Positions 6,134 to 9,715 of a stretch of DNA of 9,715 nt are shown piece after piece; within the stretch, counting starts at the first letter, position 1; each line of letters opens with the position of its first letter. Both the position numbers and the translations under genes were made by a program. Origin of the DNA: Micrococcales bacterium (GTDB lineage Bacteria; Actinomycetota; Actinomycetes; Actinomycetales; Dermatophilaceae); assembly GCA_003132125.1 (NCBI GenBank), contig PKWT01000109.1, forward strand, positions 3,510 through 13,224, given 5' to 3'. Under the pieces are notes generated by a model. It saw nothing but the letters and a program-made list of their open reading frames with translations, was not told the origin of the DNA and ran no database searches.

Positions 6134-7671
6134 CTGTCGACCCACCCATGAACGGCACACCTGTTGGAGCACACCGCGTGGCTCGAACCCTGGCACCGGT
6201 CAGGCTTCCGGCACAGGCCGCGTCATTGTTCGAGGAGGGCTTCCGTCTTGGTCTGGTCGCAGCGCACGACGACGGCGACACCTTGCGCGTGGTGTACCTG
6301 TTTCTCGCCGGTGCCCCCGACCGCCGCGTCGAGCTGGAGATCACGCTCCCGGCCGCCGACCCGCAGCTGCACACGCTGGCATCGCTGTCCTTCCCGGCCT
6401 CGCGCTTCGAGCGCGAGATGCATGACCTGTACGGGATCGTGCCCATCGACCACCCGCTGCCCCACCGACTGGTCCGACACGCACACTGGCCGGCCGGCTG
6501 GTATCCGATGCGCAACGAGGCAGGGCCTCCGCCCCCGTTCACCGACACCGAGGCCTATCCCTTCCTCGAGGTGACCGGTGACGGCGTCTATGAGATCCCG
6601 GTCGGGCCGGTCCATGCCGGCGTCATCGAGCCTGGGCACTTCCGCTTGTCCGTCGTCGGAGAGAGCATCCTCAAGCTCAAGGCCCGGCTCTGGTTCACCC
6701 ACCGTGGCATCGAGAAGCTGTTCGAGGGGCTGGATGCGACCGGCGCGATCCATCTGGCCGAGCGGATCAGCGGTGACACCTCCGCCGCCCACGGTCTGGC
6801 CCACAGCCTCGCCGTGGAAGACGCACTGGGCATAGTGATGCCCGAACCGGCCCACCGGTTGCGGGCCCTGGTCCTCGAGCTCGAGCGCCTCTACAACCAC
6901 GCGGCCGACCTTGGCGCGCTGGCCAACGACGCCGGTTTCTCCCTCGCCAACGCCCACGCGCAACGGATCCGCGAACGGCTGCTCCGGATCAACAATGCCA
7001 CGACCGGACACCGACTGCTCCGCGGTGCCATCAGTCCCGGCAACGTCGAGCTGCTCAGCCTTCCGGACCCGTTGCAGCTCGCCGACCTCGCCGCCGACCT
7101 CGCAGAGGTCGCCCAGCTCACCCTCGGCAACACCGTCGTCCGGGATCGCTTCACCGGCACCTCGGTCCTCACCCGCGACCAGGCCCGGGACCTGGGATGT
7201 CTGGGCTACGTCGCCCGCGCCAGCGGCCTCGCCACCGACGCACGACTGGATCACCCCACCGTGGAGCTCCCTGTCAGCCCCATCACGAACCCCCATGGAG
7301 ATGTCCTCGCCCGCTTCACGGTCCGCCTCGAGGAGTACGCCGCCTCCACCCGCCTCCTCGCTCATCTCATCAGCACTGCCGACCAGCTTTCCTTCCAGGT
7401 TTCGCCGGCGGAGGGGGCCGAGGGAGCCACAGTCGCTGAGGCCCAGCCAACTGCCGTGCGAAGTGGGGTCGGCATCGTTGAGGGGTGGCGAGGCACCATC
7501 GTCCATCGCATCGAGGTCGACCCGGATGGGCGCCTGATGCGAGCCAAGATCGTGGACCCGTCCTGGTTCAACTGGCCGGCGATACCCGTCTCGCTGGCGG
7601 ACACGATCGTGCCCGACTTCCCGCTCACCAACAAGAGCTTCAACCTGTCGTACGCCGGTAACGACCTCTGA
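6130..7671 (+). CDS. hyfG: Fused NuoC-NuoD-like large subunit without Ni-Fe cysteines (HyfG/HycE family, Rv0087-like)
   Basis: A 513-residue cytoplasmic subunit. Residues about 20-130 are the NuoC-like 30-kDa domain, with FEREMHDLYGI at 93-103. From about 155 it is the NuoD/hydrogenase large-subunit fold, with GPVHAGVIEPGHF (159-171) and LYNHAADLGALANDAG. In active [NiFe] enzymes the first motif is RxCGxCxxxH; here it is R212-I-S214-G-D-T217-S-A-A-H221. The second, DPCxxC, is here D476-P-S478-W-F-N481. All four metal-binding cysteines are therefore replaced, and no Ni-Fe centre can be held in the usual way. The only cysteine I see (in LGCLGYVARASG) is elsewhere. The protein is full length with an intact frame, so this is a genuine divergent type, not decay. 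ATG 6130 overlaps the hyfF stop; ATG 6148 is a possible alternative. The M. tuberculosis counterpart is named hycE. Confidence 0.94.
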   Translation: MTVDPPMNGTPVGAHRVARTLAPVRLPAQAASLFEEGFRLGLVAAHDDGDTLRVVYLFLAGAPDRRVELEITLPAADPQLHTLASLSFPASRFEREMHDLYGIVPIDHPLPHRLVRHAHWPAGWYPMRNEAGPPPPFTDTEAYPFLEVTGDGVYEIPVGPVHAGVIEPGHFRLSVVGESILKLKARLWFTHRGIEKLFEGLDATGAIHLAERISGDTSAAHGLAHSLAVEDALGIVMPEPAHRLRALVLELERLYNHAADLGALANDAGFSLANAHAQRIRERLLRINNATTGHRLLRGAISPGNVELLSLPDPLQLADLAADLAEVAQLTLGNTVVRDRFTGTSVLTRDQARDLGCLGYVARASGLATDARLDHPTVELPVSPITNPHGDVLARFTVRLEEYAASTRLLAHLISTADQLSFQVSPAEGAEGATVAEAQPTAVRSGVGIVEGWRGTIVHRIEVDPDGRLMRAKIVDPSWFNWPAIPVSLADTIVPDFPLTNKSFNLSYAGNDL

Positions 7672-7690
7672 GCCAACCGCCCGCCCCCGC

Positions 7691-7713
7691 ACCCAGCCCC
7701 GACAGGGTTGGGT
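7691..7713. terminator. Hairpin between convergent operons, probable terminator
   Basis: ACCCAGCCC, loop CGACA, GGGTTGGGT forms a 9-bp stem with one G-T wobble, 19 nt after the large-subunit stop and 3 nt from the lipoprotein stop. On the + strand it is followed by the weakly T-rich TGTT; on the - strand no T-run follows. Its place between two convergent genes supports termination, mainly for the + strand unit. Confidence 0.5.
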
Positions 7714-7716
7714 TGT

Positions 7717-8157
7717 TCACTGACCGATGGCGGCGCAGTCGGCGACGACCTGGTTGGCCTGGGATCCCAGCGACTCCGCCGCTGCCCTGAAGTCGGTAGG
7801 CGCGTCAGCGCTGACCTTCTGGAGCGAGCCGACACTGTCCGACAGCTTCTGCAGGTTCTTGCCGATCGGCAGTCCTGCGTTCTGCTCGGCGAGAGACGCC
7901 ACCTCAGTGGCGATCGGCTCCAGCTGCGCCGCGGCCTCCGCCTGGGTGATCGTGCCCTGGGCAACCTTCGTGCCCACATCTGCGGCACCCTGCGCCGAGC
8001 CGGCAAGATCGACGCAGACCCTGGCCGTCTTGGCCTTGTCGACAAGCGACAGGCCGCCTCCGGCAGCATCCCCGGACGTGCTGCAGCCGGTCAGTCCGGC
8101 GACGCTCAGAATCAGTACGGGAACAACAAAGGCAGATCCATATCGACTTTTCAGCAT
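7717..8157 (-). CDS. Small predicted lipoprotein of unknown function
   Basis: A 146-residue secreted protein. The N-terminus has positive charges (K3, R5), a hydrophobic stretch (about 9-22) and a lipobox ending L22-T-G-C25, so it should be lipid-anchored on the outer face of the cytoplasmic membrane after cleavage before Cys25. The mature part of about 122 residues looks mostly helical and is rich in Ala, Gln, Asp and Ser. Cys48 and Cys141, near the two ends of the mature chain, could form a disulfide. I recognise no family. It begins 7 nt after the stop of the flavoprotein gene, with no convincing Shine-Dalgarno (only GTGGA 3 nt away), which suggests co-transcription and perhaps reinitiation by coupling. 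It converges on the large-subunit gene. Whether it functions with the flavoprotein is not shown. Confidence 0.82.
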   Translation of the reverse strand: MLKSRYGSAFVVPVLILSVAGLTGCSTSGDAAGGGLSLVDKAKTARVCVDLAGSAQGAADVGTKVAQGTITQAEAAAQLEPIATEVASLAEQNAGLPIGKNLQKLSDSVGSLQKVSADAPTDFRAAAESLGSQANQVVADCAAIGQ

Positions 8158-8164
8158 CAGTCCA

Positions 8165-9625
8165 CTATTGCAGGAGGAAGTCGACCGCCTGTGCGGCGGT
8201 CCAGCCTCCGGGACGCTCCGAAAGCATCTGGGTCACGCCGTCAAGGTCCGCGCCCAGGGTGGCGATGGCGGCCTCCTGATAGCCGTCGCGGCGGGTCTGC
8301 CCCAGCCCCACGTTGGCCGTGAGCCCGTTACACAGACATTTGCGTCCCACCGTGTCGGCGAGGTCGCCGCCCTTGCGGACGTACATGTGGACGGGCTCGG
8401 CCGGGCACCGGTATCCCACCGTCCCGGGCTCCTTCTCGTAGGGCACGCGAAGGTAGCTCAGGTCGCACAGACGCGGCCGGGCGTCATACGTCTCCGGTTC
8501 CGAAAGGGATCCGGGCAGAGACGCGACCTTGAACGGGAACCCGGTCGGCGAGGCGAGTGCATCCGTGCGCACCACGAGCCGTCCTGCAGCCAGCTCGCGC
8601 AGCATCTCCTTGCGCAGAGAGGTCTCGATCCCGGACTCCTCACAGAGCGCGAACAGAGTGCCCACCTGCACCCCAGCGGCACCCTCCGCGAGAGCTTGTT
8701 TGACCTGCACGGCGGTGGAGTAGCCGCCGGCCAGCCAGAACGGCAGCCCGACCGCGGCGACCTTGGCCAGATCCGCGTCGTCACGTGGACCGAAGACCGG
8801 CTGCCCGTCGTCGTCCAGGACAAGGCGACCGCGCGGAGGTGCGTTGTGCCCGCCAGCGCGCGGCCCCTCGACGACGAAACCGTCGGGTCGGGTCGAGTCC
8901 TCACGCGCCAGATAGGCAGCAAGAACGTGCGCAGAGACGATCGCCAGGAAGAGCGGGCGATGCAAGGGGGCCAAACCACCGCCGGTGAGAGCCTCAGGGT
9001 CGATGCCGACACTGTATGCCGTCGTCGCCCCGTCGACGTACAGGTCGAGGGCGCACTTCTCATGACGAGCCAGGTGATTGAGGAGGCGAGGTATCTCACT
9101 GGGGATCCCCGCACCCATCAGGACGTAGTCAACCCCCGCGAGCATCGCACCATATGCGGCACTCGGCGTGGCCATCTGGACCTTCTCGAGGAAGTTGATC
9201 CCCACGACGCCGTCGTGACCCTCCTTGGCCAGCCACACCTCGGCGAAGTTGGCGACAATGGACAGATCCAGGTCGGTGCCGGTCGGATTCATGTGGATCT
9301 TGCGGACGGGCACATAGGACTGACCCGGTGTCCTACCGCCCTCGCGGAAGTGCCGGTCCAGCACTCGTTTTGCCATGGCGGGCACCGGGAACTGTTCGAG
9401 GGCGCGTCTGACGTCGCCATCCGCGTCGCCATCCTGAAGCCGCCGGGCGATGACCACATCCAACGCAGTCCCCGAGACGACGCCGAGCTGGCCTGCCTGC
9501 GACACGGCCCGAGCCATCTGCCAGGACGAAACGGCGACACCCATGCCGCCCTGAATGACGACCGGCCATGGGCCGTCCGTGGCCGATGATGGCCGGTCAG
9601 GGCGATCGCTGGTCGACAAGGGCAT
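8165..9625 (-). CDS. Nitronate monooxygenase-like FMN flavoprotein, long form
   Basis: A 486-residue TIM-barrel flavoprotein of the nitronate monooxygenase/2-nitropropane dioxygenase family; these FMN enzymes oxidise nitroalkane anions, and relatives act as enoyl reductases. Family motifs are visible: IQGGMGV (24-30) at the first strand, EGPRAGGHN (253-261) with His260 at the usual catalytic/FMN region, then WLAGGYST and AAGVQVGTLF for the FMN phosphate. Beyond the usual barrel of roughly 330-370 residues there is a C-terminal extension with Cys407 (YRCPAEP) and Cys430/Cys432 (KCLCNGL), seen in a long-form subgroup as far as I recall. No signal peptide or membrane helix, so cytoplasmic. Start ATG 9625 is chosen because GGAGG (9638-9634) lies 8 nt upstream; the longer TTG start at 9640 would place that ribosome site inside the gene. 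The substrate cannot be told from sequence. Confidence 0.9.
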   Translation of the reverse strand: MPLSTSDRPDRPSSATDGPWPVVIQGGMGVAVSSWQMARAVSQAGQLGVVSGTALDVVIARRLQDGDADGDVRRALEQFPVPAMAKRVLDRHFREGGRTPGQSYVPVRKIHMNPTGTDLDLSIVANFAEVWLAKEGHDGVVGINFLEKVQMATPSAAYGAMLAGVDYVLMGAGIPSEIPRLLNHLARHEKCALDLYVDGATTAYSVGIDPEALTGGGLAPLHRPLFLAIVSAHVLAAYLAREDSTRPDGFVVEGPRAGGHNAPPRGRLVLDDDGQPVFGPRDDADLAKVAAVGLPFWLAGGYSTAVQVKQALAEGAAGVQVGTLFALCEESGIETSLRKEMLRELAAGRLVVRTDALASPTGFPFKVASLPGSLSEPETYDARPRLCDLSYLRVPYEKEPGTVGYRCPAEPVHMYVRKGGDLADTVGRKCLCNGLTANVGLGQTRRDGYQEAAIATLGADLDGVTQMLSERPGGWTAAQAVDFLLQ

Positions 9626-9633
9626 TCTCGAAA

Positions 9634-9638
9634 CCTCC
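9634..9638 (-). promoter_or_regulatory. Ribosome binding site fixing the flavoprotein start
   Basis: GGAGG on the minus strand, 8 nt before ATG 9625. It decides between this ATG and the in-frame TTG at 9640, five codons further upstream, which overlaps the site and has no ribosome site visible to me. Confidence 0.8.
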
Positions 9639-9699
9639 AACTAGCCAACTTACGGGAACGTAACTTACGTTACCGTAGGTTAACGATTGTTGGCTAATT
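9639..9699. repeat. Outer inverted repeat enclosing the operator palindrome
   Basis: AACTAGCCAAC (9639-9649) and GTTGGCTAATT (9689-9699) are inverted repeats matching at 10 of 11 positions, with a perfect 8-bp TAGCCAAC/GTTGGCTA core. They enclose the 31-bp palindrome; the left arm shares one base with it, and the whole is not centred on the same point. They could be a second protein site or allow a large cruciform or RNA hairpin in the leader of the flavoprotein mRNA. Confidence 0.55.
9649..9679. promoter_or_regulatory. 31-bp near-perfect palindromic operator upstream of the flavoprotein gene
   Basis: Left arm CTTACGGGAACGTAA and right arm TTACGTTACCGTAGG flank a single central C; the arms agree at 13 of 15 positions, including a perfect ACGTAA-C-TTACGT core. 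The site lies 24 bases before the flavoprotein ATG, between it and the right edge of the window. Long palindromes of this size are typical of dimeric repressors such as TetR-family proteins, often encoded divergently. Which protein binds is inference; no regulator gene is visible in the window for it. Confidence 0.7.
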
Positions 9700-9705
9700 C
9701 CGGCT

Positions 9706-9715
9706 GTGACCATGA
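9706..9715 (+). CDS. Possible start of a divergent gene running off the right edge
   Basis: GTG ACC ATG A gives two in-frame candidate starts (9706 and 9712) on the + strand, pointing away from the flavoprotein gene across the palindromic region. No clear Shine-Dalgarno precedes either, so the gene would be leaderless or the true start lies outside. The idea rests mainly on the palindrome being placed between two divergent starts, as is common for repressor-target pairs. Too short to identify. Confidence 0.22.

Noticed and set aside
517..7671. Calling the locus a formate hydrogenlyase, hydrogenase-4 or complex I
   Set aside because: The Ni-Fe cysteines are missing and no formate dehydrogenase or maturation genes are seen. 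NADH-binding subunits NuoE/F/G and NuoI are also absent, so it is not complex I.
7727..9589. A 620-codon + strand open frame opposite the lipoprotein and flavoprotein genes
   Set aside because: It is long only because GC-rich DNA lacks stops; the opposite strand has clear lipobox and FMN-barrel motifs and a ribosome site, while this frame shows no family motif.

Overview
The window is GC-rich DNA with dense, overlapping actinobacterial-style genes, GTG as well as ATG starts and a mycobacterium-like gene content. It suggests a member of the Actinomycetota. I cannot name the genus from sequence alone.

Positions 1-7671 (+ strand) hold one seven-gene unit: a cysteine-free ArsR-family regulator followed by six genes for a membrane complex related to respiratory complex I and group 4 [NiFe] hydrogenases. 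The order is small subunit (NuoB/HyfI), HyfB, HyfC/HycD (NuoH), HyfE, HyfF, and a fused NuoC-NuoD large subunit (HyfG/HycE). Apart from a 37-nt gap after arsR and a 43-nt gap before hyfE, adjacent genes overlap by 1 or 4 nt. From memory of the family, gene content and order match the hypoxia-linked Rv0081-Rv0087 locus of Mycobacterium tuberculosis. The large subunit has lost all four cysteines that would hold the Ni-Fe centre (they are Ser, Thr, Ser and Asn), while the small-subunit Fe-S ligands and the charged residues of the membrane subunits are intact. The complex is therefore best called an energy-converting hydrogenase-related (Ehr) complex, not a hydrogenase or formate hydrogenlyase. 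No NuoI-like ferredoxin subunit, formate dehydrogenase or hydrogenase maturation gene is present in the window, so its electron donor and acceptor are unknown. The promoter region carries an AT-rich 6-2-6 palindrome overlapping a -10-like element, suggesting autoregulation by the ArsR protein.

Positions 7672-7716 separate two convergent units and contain a hairpin that could terminate transcription.

Positions 7717-9625 (- strand) hold a long-form nitronate monooxygenase-like flavoprotein and, 7 nt downstream, a small predicted lipoprotein, probably one transcript. Upstream of the flavoprotein (9639-9699) is a striking nested operator: a 31-bp near-perfect palindrome inside an outer pair of 11-bp inverted repeats. 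A divergent gene may begin at the right edge (GTG 9706 or ATG 9712), but only its first bases are visible.

There is no gene-free stretch over 300 bases, and I saw no tRNA, rRNA, CRISPR array or insertion sequence.
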